Source: an uncultured Aquimarina sp. (lineage in GTDB: Bacteria > Bacteroidota > Bacteroidia > Flavobacteriales > Flavobacteriaceae). From it: DNA of 64,000 bases. Numbering within the stretch: the stretch's first letter is position 1; each line of letters starts with the position of its first letter. The stretch is from positions 124,001 to 188,000 of the forward strand of contig CANMCO010000010.1 in assembly GCA_947496355.1 (NCBI GenBank). Reading direction: 5' to 3'. Both the position numbers and the translations under genes were made by a program. The notes beneath the pieces are model-generated. The model was not told the origin of the DNA. It ran no database searches and saw only the letters and a list, made by a program, of their open reading frames with translations. This document shows positions 52,169 to 61,408 of this stretch, piece by piece.

Positions 52169-53683
52169 ATGAAAAAGTTACTTTTAGTCATCGGTATATT
52201 TTCAATGTCTTTTTTGAATGCTCAAGATATTACAGACGTATTACGATATTCACAACAAGACATAATGGGAACCGCTCGTTTTAGAAGTATGAGTGGTGCT
52301 TTTGGAGCCCTTGGCGGAGACTTATCTGCAATACAAATTAATCCAGCAGGATCTGCTGTTTTTTTGAACACATATGGTTCATTAACGCTTTCATCAAGCA
52401 CAATAGATAATGATGCGAATTATTTTAATGGATTTGCAAACACCAATTCAACAAATCTAAATTTCAATCAATTAGGAACAGTTTTTATATATGACAATTA
52501 TAATATTGAATCTTCAGGGGTTAATAAATTCTCACTAGGTTTAGCATATGATCAGACTGCAGATAACGCCGACGAATTATTTGTCCTTGGAAGAAGCAAC
52601 AATTCTATAAGTAGCTTTTTTCGAACTGAAGCTCAAGGAATTCCTTTAGACTTAATAACCCCTAGAGCGAATGAGTCAGTGGATGAACTATATGCTTTTT
52701 TAGGAGAAACCGAAGGATATAGTGCACAACAGGCATTTTTAGGGCATGAATCTGATATTATTGAGGCTGAAGATCCAGATAACCCAAACAATACATCATA
52801 TTTTTCTAATATAGAACCCGGTTCGTTTGATCAGGAGTATTATTATGAAAGTACAGGTTTAAATGGTAAGTTCACACTAAATGGAGGTGCTCAGATAAAT
52901 CAAAATTTTTATATTGGATTCAATCTTAATTCTCATTTTATTAGTTACGATCGAGTTACTGAATTTTTTGAAGAAAACAGTAATACGGGAAGCACTATTA
53001 ATAGTGTACTATTTACCAATGAACTTTCTACAAGTGGCGCCGGGTTTTCTGCACAAATAGGCGGAATTATCAAAGTAGCAAAAATACTTCGTTTGGGAGC
53101 TTCGTACGAATCCCCTACGGTATATTATATACAGGAAGAGACTACCCAACGCTTAATCACTGACGATAACCTTGGTGTTACCAGGTTTGTAGACCCCAAT
53201 GTGATTAACATTTTCCCAGAATATAAGCTTCGTACACCAGAAAGTTATACGGGAAGTATAGCAATACTGTTTGGTCAGCAGGGCTTAATTAGTTTAGATT
53301 ATTCATATAAAGACTATTCTTCTATACACATTAGTTCTGATGAGAATATTAATTTCTCTTCTCTAAATACAGGCATAGACAATAACCTACAAGGTTCTGC
53401 AACAATAAGAATTGGTAGCGAGTGGAGGGATGGTAATTGGAGCTATAGAGGCGGATTTCGTTTTGAAGAAAGCCCTTATAAAAACGATGCAATTCTTGGC
53501 GACAAAACAGGATTTTCTATTGGTGCTGGCTATACTTTTGAGCAATTCAAATTTGATGTTGCATATGACTATACAGAACAGCAGCGTACAGAACAATTTT
53601 ATCCAGGTTCTGGTTTTAGTAACTTTGCATTGGTAGATTCATATAGAGAGAATCTGACCTTTACACTTGGAATGAATTTTTAA
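52169..53683 (+). CDS. OmpP1/FadL family outer membrane protein
   Basis: The 504-residue protein has a signal peptide (cleavage after FLNAQ) and the N-terminal pattern of the OmpP1/FadL/TodX family: RYSQQDIMGTARFRSMSGAFGALGGDLSAIQINPAG. The rest alternates aromatic residues like a 14-strand barrel, ending in a Phe (LTLGMNF) as usual for outer membrane insertion. These barrels move hydrophobic compounds through the outer membrane. The gene follows a repetitive lipoprotein gene and has a long hairpin on each side. Confidence 0.92.
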   Translation: MKKLLLVIGIFSMSFLNAQDITDVLRYSQQDIMGTARFRSMSGAFGALGGDLSAIQINPAGSAVFLNTYGSLTLSSSTIDNDANYFNGFANTNSTNLNFNQLGTVFIYDNYNIESSGVNKFSLGLAYDQTADNADELFVLGRSNNSISSFFRTEAQGIPLDLITPRANESVDELYAFLGETEGYSAQQAFLGHESDIIEAEDPDNPNNTSYFSNIEPGSFDQEYYYESTGLNGKFTLNGGAQINQNFYIGFNLNSHFISYDRVTEFFEENSNTGSTINSVLFTNELSTSGAGFSAQIGGIIKVAKILRLGASYESPTVYYIQEETTQRLITDDNLGVTRFVDPNVINIFPEYKLRTPESYTGSIAILFGQQGLISLDYSYKDYSSIHISSDENINFSSLNTGIDNNLQGSATIRIGSEWRDGNWSYRGGFRFEESPYKNDAILGDKTGFSIGAGYTFEQFKFDVAYDYTEQQRTEQFYPGSGFSNFALVDSYRENLTFTLGMNF

Positions 53684-53696
53684 AAATACTTTATTC

Positions 53697-53740
53697 TGAC
53701 TAGTCCTAAATAACCGATACAGATTATTTAGGACTAGTCA
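53697..53740. repeat. Perfect 17-bp inverted repeat downstream of the OmpP1-like gene
   Basis: Arms 53697-53713 and 53724-53740 (TGACTAGTCCTAAATAA type) pair fully with a 10-nt loop. It lies between two converging genes, 13 bp after the porin stop and 11 bp before the T9SS cargo stop. The AT-rich ends may give some terminator function, but no T run follows. Confidence 0.85.
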
Positions 53741-53751
53741 TTAAATGCTAT

Positions 53752-55290
53752 TTATCGTATTAGAGAAAAGCTACCTGCAAACACTCTTCTTCTCATATTA
53801 GGATCTGTAGGTTCATTAAATTCTACCCTGAACCAATATTCTGATGATGGCATATTTTTACCATTATAGGTACCATCCCAACCTGCACCATCAGGTCGTA
53901 ATTGTTTCAATAATTTACCATATCGATCAAAAATATAAATCAAAGGTATCTGGGACGATAGCTCAGGATTTATTATGTTCCAGGTATCATGAAAAGAATC
54001 TCCATTTGGAGTAAAGTACTTAGGATATCCGAGAATCATAAAAATGGACGATTCTCTTTCACTAGCAGGGCAGTCTCTATATCTAGCCGTAATACGATAA
54101 TCACCAGGATGCACATCAGAAAAAACCGGGGATGATTGAAAAGCCCTATATTCTATAAAACCATTTCCTAAATCTCTATCCAACCTGTACTCAAAATCAT
54201 TAAATCCTAATACCTGAACATCTGGAACATTGTTGAATGAAGCAGAAATTTGTGCGGTTACGGTATAGCTCCCTGCAAAAGATTCTTCGGCTACGTTTGA
54301 GTCTACCGTAATTTCAATTGCAGAAACATCCAAAACCTGCAAATCATCTCTTCCAACTTCTATAGTTGCCATAGTATCAGAATAACCAATTAACTGATAA
54401 ACTCCTGACGAAAAAACTTCTAAAACAGGTGTATCAGTTACAGCACCTAGAGGGCTAAAATTAGTGGTTCCAAGTTCTGCTCGTTCCCATTGAAATCTAA
54501 TCGCTGCAGGTATTTCTGGCGGACCAACTACTCTAGGAAACCTTCCTTCTATTGTAACAGGAAATTCACCACATGTAGCAATATCCGGTCCAACACCCGG
54601 TTCTAAAACACTACAATCTGTGGTTCCTGCATTTTCTTCGTCTAAATTAGTTTGTTGTAATTGGATGACTCCAGATTCATCAGAATCATTTGTAACAAGA
54701 ATAATGTAATATTCTCCTGATTGCCCATCAGTTATTGTCAAAGTCTCTATGAATCTTGTTTCCTCGCCTTCTACCGGAGTAAAAGCATAACTACAATCAA
54801 CAATATTGGTGTTATCTCGATCTTGAATATAAAAGTCTGGATCATCTGCATTGTTAACACATTCTTCAGGACGTGTGTCTGTATCCCCATTAAGATCGCA
54901 ACCAGTTGCCAGATCATCACAATTTATAAAAGAGGTAGTAAATGGCCCCCAGGCAATAAAGTCAACATCCAATTGCTGCTCACCTCGATCTAATCTACTA
55001 TCACCATCAATATCCATCCATTGTTGAATATCAAACTCTAATCTCCCCGATTCCTCAATGCGAATGAAATACCAAGATGCATTTTGGGAAGTATTAAGAC
55101 AACCTATCTGCCCCAGCCCTAGAAAATCATCGCCAGTTGTATTTGGAAATGTTAACTCCTGAGCAGCATCAGAACAAAACGGGTTTGCGGTTCTGCAAAG
55201 CTGGTCAATTTGTCCATACATAGCAGAATTACTAAGAAAAGTAATAAATAAAAATAATGAGATCTGAGGTATAACTTTGGCCATTTTCAT
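53752..55290 (-). CDS. T9SS type B sorting domain-containing cell-surface protein
   Basis: The 512-residue protein has a signal peptide and an N-terminal domain with regular Cys and Asp-rich DGDSRLDRG-type loops (likely Ca2+-binding). The C-terminal about 90 residues (GYPKYFTPNGDSFHDTWNI through IFDRYGKLLKQL to VFAGSFSLIR) are the type B sorting signal recognised by the type IX secretion system. The protein is therefore predicted to be exported to the cell surface, as is usual with gliding or adhesion proteins. The precise function is unknown; the repeated acidic linkers suggest adhesion. Confidence 0.92.
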   Translation of the reverse strand: MKMAKVIPQISLFLFITFLSNSAMYGQIDQLCRTANPFCSDAAQELTFPNTTGDDFLGLGQIGCLNTSQNASWYFIRIEESGRLEFDIQQWMDIDGDSRLDRGEQQLDVDFIAWGPFTTSFINCDDLATGCDLNGDTDTRPEECVNNADDPDFYIQDRDNTNIVDCSYAFTPVEGEETRFIETLTITDGQSGEYYIILVTNDSDESGVIQLQQTNLDEENAGTTDCSVLEPGVGPDIATCGEFPVTIEGRFPRVVGPPEIPAAIRFQWERAELGTTNFSPLGAVTDTPVLEVFSSGVYQLIGYSDTMATIEVGRDDLQVLDVSAIEITVDSNVAEESFAGSYTVTAQISASFNNVPDVQVLGFNDFEYRLDRDLGNGFIEYRAFQSSPVFSDVHPGDYRITARYRDCPASERESSIFMILGYPKYFTPNGDSFHDTWNIINPELSSQIPLIYIFDRYGKLLKQLRPDGAGWDGTYNGKNMPSSEYWFRVEFNEPTDPNMRRRVFAGSFSLIR

Positions 55291-55393
55291 ATAACGTTAA
55301 AAACTACATTTTTCGTGTGTAGGTCTAAATTTGGATTTTAAATATACAGAACTTCTACAAGAAAACCAGCTAATCTAATTGTTTAACATAGCT

Positions 55394-55426
55394 TTTGCCA
55401 AGTAAAACAACAAAATCGTATCTTTG
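55394..55426 (+). promoter_or_regulatory. Promoter of folE
   Basis: TTTG (55394-55397), 21 bp, TATCTTTG (55419-55426). The predicted start is near 55432, giving a leader of about 60 nt before the GTG. Confidence 0.65.
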
Positions 55427-55439
55427 CAACCCATATTAC

Positions 55440-55467
55440 GGGAGTAATATTAAATTATTCCCTTTTT
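55440..55467 (+). terminator. Terminator-like hairpin in the folE leader
   Basis: Arms GGGAGTAAT (55440-55448) and ATTATTCCC (55454-55462) pair over 9 bp (one G-U), with a 5-nt loop and five T. It lies about 8 nt into the predicted folE transcript, with no upstream gene on this strand to end. Possible attenuation; function unproven. Confidence 0.4.
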
Positions 55468-55494
55468 ATGTACTAAATAATAAAATTTTTAAGT

Positions 55495-56172
55495 GTGAAA
55501 ATTGACAAGGCCCTTGAAGCTATTGAAGCGCTAGGTGATAATCATGTAGCTACTAGCGCTACCACTCCTCTTAGAGAAGATGCCTTTAAACTTAGTGATA
55601 AAGAGAAAATTGCTTTGATTAAAGAAGATGTAAAACATATAATGGAAACCTTGGGGTTAGATCTTACAGACGATAGTCTTAAAGGTACTCCGCAACGAGT
55701 TGCAAAAATGTTTGTGAACGAGATTTTTTCTGGTCTTCATCCGCAAAGAAAACCAGATGCTTCTACTTTTGAGAACCACTACAAGTATGGAGAAATGTTG
55801 GTTGAGAAAAACATTACAGTATATTCTACATGTGAACATCATTTATTACCTATTGTGGGTAGAGCTCATGTAGCATACATTTCTAACGGAACTGTTGTAG
55901 GGTTGTCCAAAATGAATAGAATTGTCGATTATTATGCCAAACGACCTCAGGTACAAGAACGCATGACAATGCAGATCGTACAAGATCTACAAACTGTTCT
56001 TGGAACCAAAGATGTGGCTTGCGTTATAGATGCAAAACATTTATGTGTAAACTCAAGAGGGATCAGAGATATCGAAAGCAGTACTGTTACCAGTGAATTT
56101 GGAGGTAAATTCAAAGAGGAATCGGTAAGACGAGAATTTCTGGACTATATTAAACTAGACACTACATTTTAA
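55495..56172 (+). CDS. folE: GTP cyclohydrolase I
   Basis: The 225-residue enzyme opens GTP to dihydroneopterin triphosphate for folate and pterin synthesis. The zinc and catalytic motif is YSTCEHHLLPIVG, with the second ligand Cys in DAKHLCVNSRG; KGTPQRVAKMF and PQVQERMTMQI are also present. Translation starts at a GTG. cysS follows after 38 bp and is likely co-transcribed. Confidence 0.97.
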   Translation: MKIDKALEAIEALGDNHVATSATTPLREDAFKLSDKEKIALIKEDVKHIMETLGLDLTDDSLKGTPQRVAKMFVNEIFSGLHPQRKPDASTFENHYKYGEMLVEKNITVYSTCEHHLLPIVGRAHVAYISNGTVVGLSKMNRIVDYYAKRPQVQERMTMQIVQDLQTVLGTKDVACVIDAKHLCVNSRGIRDIESSTVTSEFGGKFKEESVRREFLDYIKLDTTF

Positions 56173-56210
56173 TCCTATTTTCAATACAAATTTCAGCATT
56201 AATTTAAATT

Positions 56211-57707
56211 ATGGCAGTAACTCCTTTGTACAAAACTCAAGAATTAAAAGTTTATAATTCGATTTCTGGGCAAAAAGAAACATTTACCCCCATTACAGAA
56301 GGTAATATAGGTATGTATGTATGTGGTCCAACCGTATATAGTAATGTCCACCTAGGAAACTGTCGAACTTTTATTTCTTTTGACATGGTATTTAGGTACC
56401 TAAAGCATCTAGGATATAAAGTTAGGTATGTAAGGAATATTACAGATGCCGGCCATTTAGAGAATGATGCTGAAGAAGGTGAAGATAAAGTTGCAAAAAA
56501 AGCTAGGCTAGAACAGTTGGAGCCTATGGAAATTGTACAACGATACACATTAGATTTCCATCATGTGATGTCAAAATTTAATGCAATTGCGCCAAGCATA
56601 GAACCTACTGCAACGGGTCATATTGTAGAGCAGATTGAAATCATAAAAACCATTATTGATAATGGATTTGCCTATGAATCTAATGGTTCTGTTTACTTTG
56701 ATGTTCAAAAGTTTAATGAAACTAATCATTATGGAAAACTAAGTGGACGTAACCTTGAAGATATGATCGCAAATACAAGGGAATTATCTGCACAAAGCGA
56801 TAAGAAAAACCCTCAAGATTTTGCACTTTGGAAAAAAGCAGAACCCCAACACATTATGCGTTGGCCATCACCTTGGAGTGATGGTTTCCCAGGTTGGCAT
56901 CTTGAGTGTACTGTAATGAGTACAAAATATTTGGGAGAGCGTTTCGATATTCACGGAGGTGGAATGGATTTAAAATTCCCTCATCACGAGTGCGAAATTG
57001 CACAAGGAGAGGCCGCTTGTGGGCAGACACCTGTAAATTATTGGATGCATGCCAATATGCTCACTCTTAATAGTAAAAAAATGTCTAAGTCCACAGGAAA
57101 CACAATATCTCCGGGAGAATTATTCTCGGGAAATAATGACTTTCTCGGCAAACCCTTTGACCCAACTATTGTTCGTTTTTTTATGATGCAAGCCCATTAT
57201 AGAAGTATTTTGGATTTTTCGAAAGATGCTTTGGAAGCCTCAGAAAAAGGGTTTCATAAATTAATGGATGCAATACAGACTATTGATAAATTGCAAACAA
57301 GTCAAAAAACTGATGCATTTGATGTAAAGGCATGGAGAAAAGATTGCTATAACGCTATGAATGATGACTTTAACACTCCTATCCTAATTGCAAAATTATT
57401 TGATGCCGTGAAATTTATAAACACTGCTAAAGAACAAAAAGCAGATATCTCTAAAGATGATTTGGAATTACTTCGTGAAACCATGCATGGTTTTATATAT
57501 GATGTTTTAGGATTGGTAAATATGAATGAAGTCTCCTCTGATGTAAGTGATAAGCTTTCCGGGACCGTAGAATTATTGATTAATCTAAGAGCAGAAGCAC
57601 GAGCAAATAAAGACTTTGCAACAAGTGATAAGATTAGAGATGAATTGTTAGCTATGGGGATTCAACTCAAAGATAGTCGTGAAGGAACAACCTTTTCTTT
57701 GAACTAA
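56211..57707 (+). CDS. cysS: Cysteinyl-tRNA synthetase
   Basis: The 498-residue class I synthetase charges tRNA-Cys. The HIGH-type motif is in CGPTVYSNVHLGNCRTF, the KMSKS in NSKKMSKSTGN, and zinc ligands include the Cys of the first motif and FPHHECEIAQ. Normal length. yidD follows 6 bp later. Confidence 0.97.
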   Translation: MAVTPLYKTQELKVYNSISGQKETFTPITEGNIGMYVCGPTVYSNVHLGNCRTFISFDMVFRYLKHLGYKVRYVRNITDAGHLENDAEEGEDKVAKKARLEQLEPMEIVQRYTLDFHHVMSKFNAIAPSIEPTATGHIVEQIEIIKTIIDNGFAYESNGSVYFDVQKFNETNHYGKLSGRNLEDMIANTRELSAQSDKKNPQDFALWKKAEPQHIMRWPSPWSDGFPGWHLECTVMSTKYLGERFDIHGGGMDLKFPHHECEIAQGEAACGQTPVNYWMHANMLTLNSKKMSKSTGNTISPGELFSGNNDFLGKPFDPTIVRFFMMQAHYRSILDFSKDALEASEKGFHKLMDAIQTIDKLQTSQKTDAFDVKAWRKDCYNAMNDDFNTPILIAKLFDAVKFINTAKEQKADISKDDLELLRETMHGFIYDVLGLVNMNEVSSDVSDKLSGTVELLINLRAEARANKDFATSDKIRDELLAMGIQLKDSREGTTFSLN

Positions 57708-57713
57708 ATTGTT

Positions 57714-57980
57714 TTGAGCCTTAGAATATACATAAAGAAGGTTTTGATATTTCCATTTATCATATTGGTAAAATTATATCAAAACCTAATTTCACCATTA
57801 ACTCCAGCTACGTGTCGGTATCAACCTACCTGTTCACATTATACGCTTGAAGCTTTGCAAAAGCATGGATTATTTAAAGGAGGGGCGCTTTCTGCAAAGC
57901 GTATCTTTAGTTGTCATCCTTGGGGAGGTAGTGGTTATGATCCAGTGCCTGATGTAAAAGACAAATTAAAAAATGACTAA
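57714..57980 (+). CDS. yidD: Membrane protein insertion efficiency factor YidD
   Basis: The 88-residue protein has an N-terminal hydrophobic/amphipathic segment and the YidD signature CRYQPTCSHYTLEALQKHG and CHPWGGSGYDPVP with three Cys. It aids membrane insertion with YidC. It starts at a TTG; no ATG is available. It sits after cysS and 85 bp before lgt. Confidence 0.95.
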   Translation: MSLRIYIKKVLIFPFIILVKLYQNLISPLTPATCRYQPTCSHYTLEALQKHGLFKGGALSAKRIFSCHPWGGSGYDPVPDVKDKLKND

Positions 57981-58065
57981 ACAATAGAATGTTTTATCAA
58001 AAAAAACAGCTCATTAAATTCTTATTTAAATACCTATATTTACTTTCGAAAAATAAAACTCATAC

Positions 58066-58995
58066 ATGATATTATCAAAAATTATCTGGAATCCAGTTGA
58101 AGGAATAGATCTTGGCTTTTTTGTTATCCGTTTTTATAGTTTAATGTTTGTTATTGCCTTCTCATTAGGATGGTACTTAATGAAAAAAATATACATACGA
58201 GAAAATATCTCGATGGAAAAGCTTGATTCTGTATTTATTTATGCAGTGCTAGGTACTTTGATTGGGGCAAGGTTAGGTCATGTTATTTTCTACGATTGGG
58301 ATCATTATAAAAATAATCTTTTAGAAATTCTTTTACCTTTCCGGTTTGATCCTAAGTTCGAGTTTACAGGTTTTCAAGGATTAGCAAGTCATGGTGCGGC
58401 GATTGCTTTCATTATTGCTATGTATTATTATTCGAAAAAAGTATTGCATAAACATCCTTTATGGATTTTGGATAGAGTAACTATACCGGCAGCTTTTGGA
58501 GGAATATTTGTGAGATTGGGTAATTTTTTTAATTCTGAAATTATAGGAGAACCTACAGATTCTTCTTTTGGGGTTAAATTTGTTCGAGAAGGACTATCCA
58601 AACAACAAGTAGTCAAAGAAACCGGAATAAAAAATATAAACGATGCGTATGCAGCAGTAGTAGAAAATCCTCAGTTTTCTAGCCTTCTAGAAAGCGTTCC
58701 GTACTGCCATCCAGCTCAGTTATACGAAGCATTTGGGTATATATTTGTATCTTTTATTTTACTGTTTTTGTATTGGAAAACAGATAAGCGAAATAAACCA
58801 GGGTTTTTATTTGGTACATATATGATCTTAATATGGGTTGTTCGTTTTATCGTAGAATATGTAAAGAAAAGCCAGGAAGGTTTTGGAGATTCTCCAGAAT
58901 CTATAATGACTACTGGCCAGTGGTTAAGTATTCCTTTTATAATTGTCGGGATATACTTCATTATTAGATCAGGCAAAAAAGCGGAGATAAAATAA
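58066..58995 (+). CDS. lgt: Prolipoprotein diacylglyceryl transferase (canonical)
   Basis: The 309-residue membrane enzyme transfers diacylglyceryl from phosphatidylglycerol to the lipobox Cys. All the usual residues are in place: GLASHGAAIAF (His109), VRLGNFFNSEIIGEP (Arg150, Asn153, Glu158), CHPAQLYE and VRFIVEYVKKSQE. Seven membrane helices fit the family. It serves the many lipoproteins in the window and contrasts with the altered paralogue at 20191-20949. Likely in the cysS-yidD-lgt group. Confidence 0.97.
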   Translation: MILSKIIWNPVEGIDLGFFVIRFYSLMFVIAFSLGWYLMKKIYIRENISMEKLDSVFIYAVLGTLIGARLGHVIFYDWDHYKNNLLEILLPFRFDPKFEFTGFQGLASHGAAIAFIIAMYYYSKKVLHKHPLWILDRVTIPAAFGGIFVRLGNFFNSEIIGEPTDSSFGVKFVREGLSKQQVVKETGIKNINDAYAAVVENPQFSSLLESVPYCHPAQLYEAFGYIFVSFILLFLYWKTDKRNKPGFLFGTYMILIWVVRFIVEYVKKSQEGFGDSPESIMTTGQWLSIPFIIVGIYFIIRSGKKAEIK

Positions 58996-59102
58996 AATTA
59001 CCTTATTATTTATTGATATAGGTTTAGATCATCCGTAATGTCTATGATCTAATACTAAAACAAAACTGTTATCGTTACCCATAATATCAACTATTATGTA
59101 AA

Positions 59103-60155
59103 ATGATGATGAGAATAATCCCCTGTATTTTTGCTATATTATTTATTCTAGGCACCTTAACTTCTTGCGAATCTGAATCTGAAATGCCAGAGGAGACTAA
59201 TCAACCTGATGGAGATGGTAATGGTGGTGAGCCTGATAATGAACCAATATCTGCTGTGGATACTCATGGGTTACTACAAACTTCTGGAAACAAAATCGTA
59301 GACAAAAACAATAAGGTTGTTCAACTGAGGGGAATGTCATTATTCTGGAGTCAGTGGATGGGACAGTATTACACAAAAGAAACAGTAGGCTGGTTAAAAG
59401 AAGATTGGAAATGCAATATTGTTAGAGCTGCAATGGGTGTAGAAGATAATGATGGATATCTTTCTAATAAAGAAGTAGAAAAGCAAAAAGTTTTTACCGT
59501 TATCGATGCTGCTATAGCTGAAGGTATTTATGTTATTGTAGACTGGCATAGTCATCATGCCGAAGATTATCTAAATGAAGCCAAAACATTCTTTTCTGAA
59601 ATTGCTCAAAAGTATGGCAATCAACCCAATATTATTTATGAGATTTATAACAAACCATTAAACGTTTCATGGGTAGAAGTACTAAAACCTTATCATGAGC
59701 AAGTAATTTCTGAAATAAGAAAGCATGATCCAGATAATCTAATAATTTGCGGAACTCGTAATTGGTCTCAGGATGTTGATGAAGTCATAGGAAATAAGAT
59801 AAGTGATAATAACGTAGCTTATACTTTTCATTATTATGCTGCAACACATAAGGAATCGCTTAGAGATAAAGTACAAAATGCTCTTGATAATGCTATCCCT
59901 GTTTTTGTAACAGAATACGGGGTTTCAGAAGCCAGTGGTGACGGTTCTATTGACGTTAGTGAAGCGCAAACATGGTGGAACTTCCTAGAACAAAATAAGA
60001 TATCATGGTGTAATTGGTCTATTGCGGATAAAGAAGAATTATCTGCCGCACTTAAACCTGGGGCAAGTGGTTCTGGTGGATGGACAGAAGATCTGTTAAC
60101 CGTTTCAGGAAAAATGGTAAGAGACGAAATTAAAGCCAAAAATCCGGAATACTAA
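59103..60155 (+). CDS. Glycoside hydrolase family 5-like lipoprotein with altered acid/base residue
   Basis: The 350-residue protein has a lipoprotein signal (LGTLTSCES), an acidic Asp/Gly linker and a GH5 barrel closest to subfamily 2 endoglucanases: LRGMSLFWSQW, NIVRAAMGV, VIVDWHSHHAE, FHYYAATH, VFVTEYGVS (nucleophile Glu271) and NWSIADKEE. In this family the acid/base Glu is in NEP; here that motif is YNKP, with Lys184 (codon AAA at 59652-59654) in place of Glu. All else looks intact. A GAA-to-AAA change would do this. It is either inactive, used for binding, or a sequencing error. Starts at 59103; two further ATGs follow. Confidence 0.85.
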   Translation: MMMRIIPCIFAILFILGTLTSCESESEMPEETNQPDGDGNGGEPDNEPISAVDTHGLLQTSGNKIVDKNNKVVQLRGMSLFWSQWMGQYYTKETVGWLKEDWKCNIVRAAMGVEDNDGYLSNKEVEKQKVFTVIDAAIAEGIYVIVDWHSHHAEDYLNEAKTFFSEIAQKYGNQPNIIYEIYNKPLNVSWVEVLKPYHEQVISEIRKHDPDNLIICGTRNWSQDVDEVIGNKISDNNVAYTFHYYAATHKESLRDKVQNALDNAIPVFVTEYGVSEASGDGSIDVSEAQTWWNFLEQNKISWCNWSIADKEELSAALKPGASGSGGWTEDLLTVSGKMVRDEIKAKNPEY

Positions 60156-60187
60156 AAACCAGATTTAATATAATATAAATGAAAAAA

Positions 60188-60218
60188 ACCTCATAGATAT
60201 TTTACATATCTATGAGGT
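60188..60218. terminator. Bidirectional terminator between GH5 gene and prfA
   Basis: A perfect 12-bp stem (ACCTCATAGATA / TATCTATGAGGT) with a 7-nt loop; A/T runs on both sides, 23 bp before the prfA stop. Confidence 0.88.
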
Positions 60219-60240
60219 CTTTAAAATATCGTACTCTTAT

Positions 60241-61317
60241 CTAAAACACCTCGTTAGATTCTTTTAATTTTTCTGTATTTGCAACAAGTTGAAGTTCATC
60301 TATAATTTTTTGAATATCTCCATCAATAATATTACCCAAATCATACAATGTTAACCCTATACGATGATCGGTTACACGTCCTTGAGGGTAGTTATACGTT
60401 CTAATTTTTGCAGAACGATCTCCAGATGAAACCATACTTTTACGTTTTTCAGAATCGGCTGCTTGTTTTTTGGCCAATTCCATTTCGTAAAGCCTAGATC
60501 GCAATACCTTCAATGCTTTTTCCAGATTTTTATGTGATGATTTCTGATCCTGACAACTTACTATCATTCCTGTTGGTTCGTGATGTAATTTGATCGCAGA
60601 ATATGTTGTATTCACTGATTGCCCCCCTGGACCTGTAGAGGTAGTACGTTCAATACGAACCTCTTGCATATCCAATTCTATATCAAACTCTTCAGCCTCT
60701 GGCAATACCATTACCGTGGCAGCACTTGTATGTACACGTCCCTGAGTTTCAGTTTGTGGTACACGTTGTACACGGTGCACTCCTGCCTCAAACTTCAATG
60801 TACCATAAACATCTTCACCATTGACTTCAAAAATGATTTCTTTATAGCCACCACTGGTACCTTCATTAAGATCTACAACACTTGTACTCCATCCTCTACC
60901 CTCGCAGTATTTGGTATACATTCTAAATAAATCCCCGGCAAAAATACTAGCTTCATCGCCTCCCGTACCTGCACGAATTTCAACCACGCAATTCTTAGCA
61001 TCCTCTGGATCTTTAGGAACCAACATAAATCTTATTTCTTCTTCAAGTCCTGGCAGTTCTTCTTTAGCTTCTTCTAATTGCATTTTGGCCATTTCTACCA
61101 TTTCGGCATCGCTACCATCTGCAATTATTTCTTCAGCCTCTTTAATATTACCTGTAAGCTCAATATAAATTTCTCTTTTATCCATAATGGCTTTGAAATC
61201 CTTATACTCTTTATTAAGCTTTATATATCTTTTTTGATCTGCAATAACATCAGGTTGAATGATCAAATCACTTATCTCATCAAATCGTTGCTTTACTATA
61301 TTTAATTTATCAATCAT
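60241..61317 (-). CDS. prfA: Peptide chain release factor 1
   Basis: The 358-residue factor reads UAA and UAG. It carries the GGQ motif in TGPGGQSVNTTYSAIKL and the codon-recognition P-x-T in RVPQTETQGRVHTS; AGTGGDEASIFAGDLFRMY is the domain 2 signature. Length is usual. Single gene. Confidence 0.97.
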   Translation of the reverse strand: MIDKLNIVKQRFDEISDLIIQPDVIADQKRYIKLNKEYKDFKAIMDKREIYIELTGNIKEAEEIIADGSDAEMVEMAKMQLEEAKEELPGLEEEIRFMLVPKDPEDAKNCVVEIRAGTGGDEASIFAGDLFRMYTKYCEGRGWSTSVVDLNEGTSGGYKEIIFEVNGEDVYGTLKFEAGVHRVQRVPQTETQGRVHTSAATVMVLPEAEEFDIELDMQEVRIERTTSTGPGGQSVNTTYSAIKLHHEPTGMIVSCQDQKSSHKNLEKALKVLRSRLYEMELAKKQAADSEKRKSMVSSGDRSAKIRTYNYPQGRVTDHRIGLTLYDLGNIIDGDIQKIIDELQLVANTEKLKESNEVF

Positions 61318-61408
61318 AGTGTATTCTTCCTATCTGTAGAATTCACAAAAGTAAGCTTTTTTGTCTAAAGCTCATACTTCTTCTTGGTAATCTAAACCAT
61401 ATTTCCTT

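Noticed and set aside
58066..58995. Treating the two Lgt-type genes as simple duplicates
   Set aside because: Key active-site residues and context differ; the copy at 20191 is a separate family member.
59103..60155. GH5 gene as frameshifted pseudogene
   Set aside because: The frame is intact from signal peptide to C-terminus; only one catalytic codon differs.
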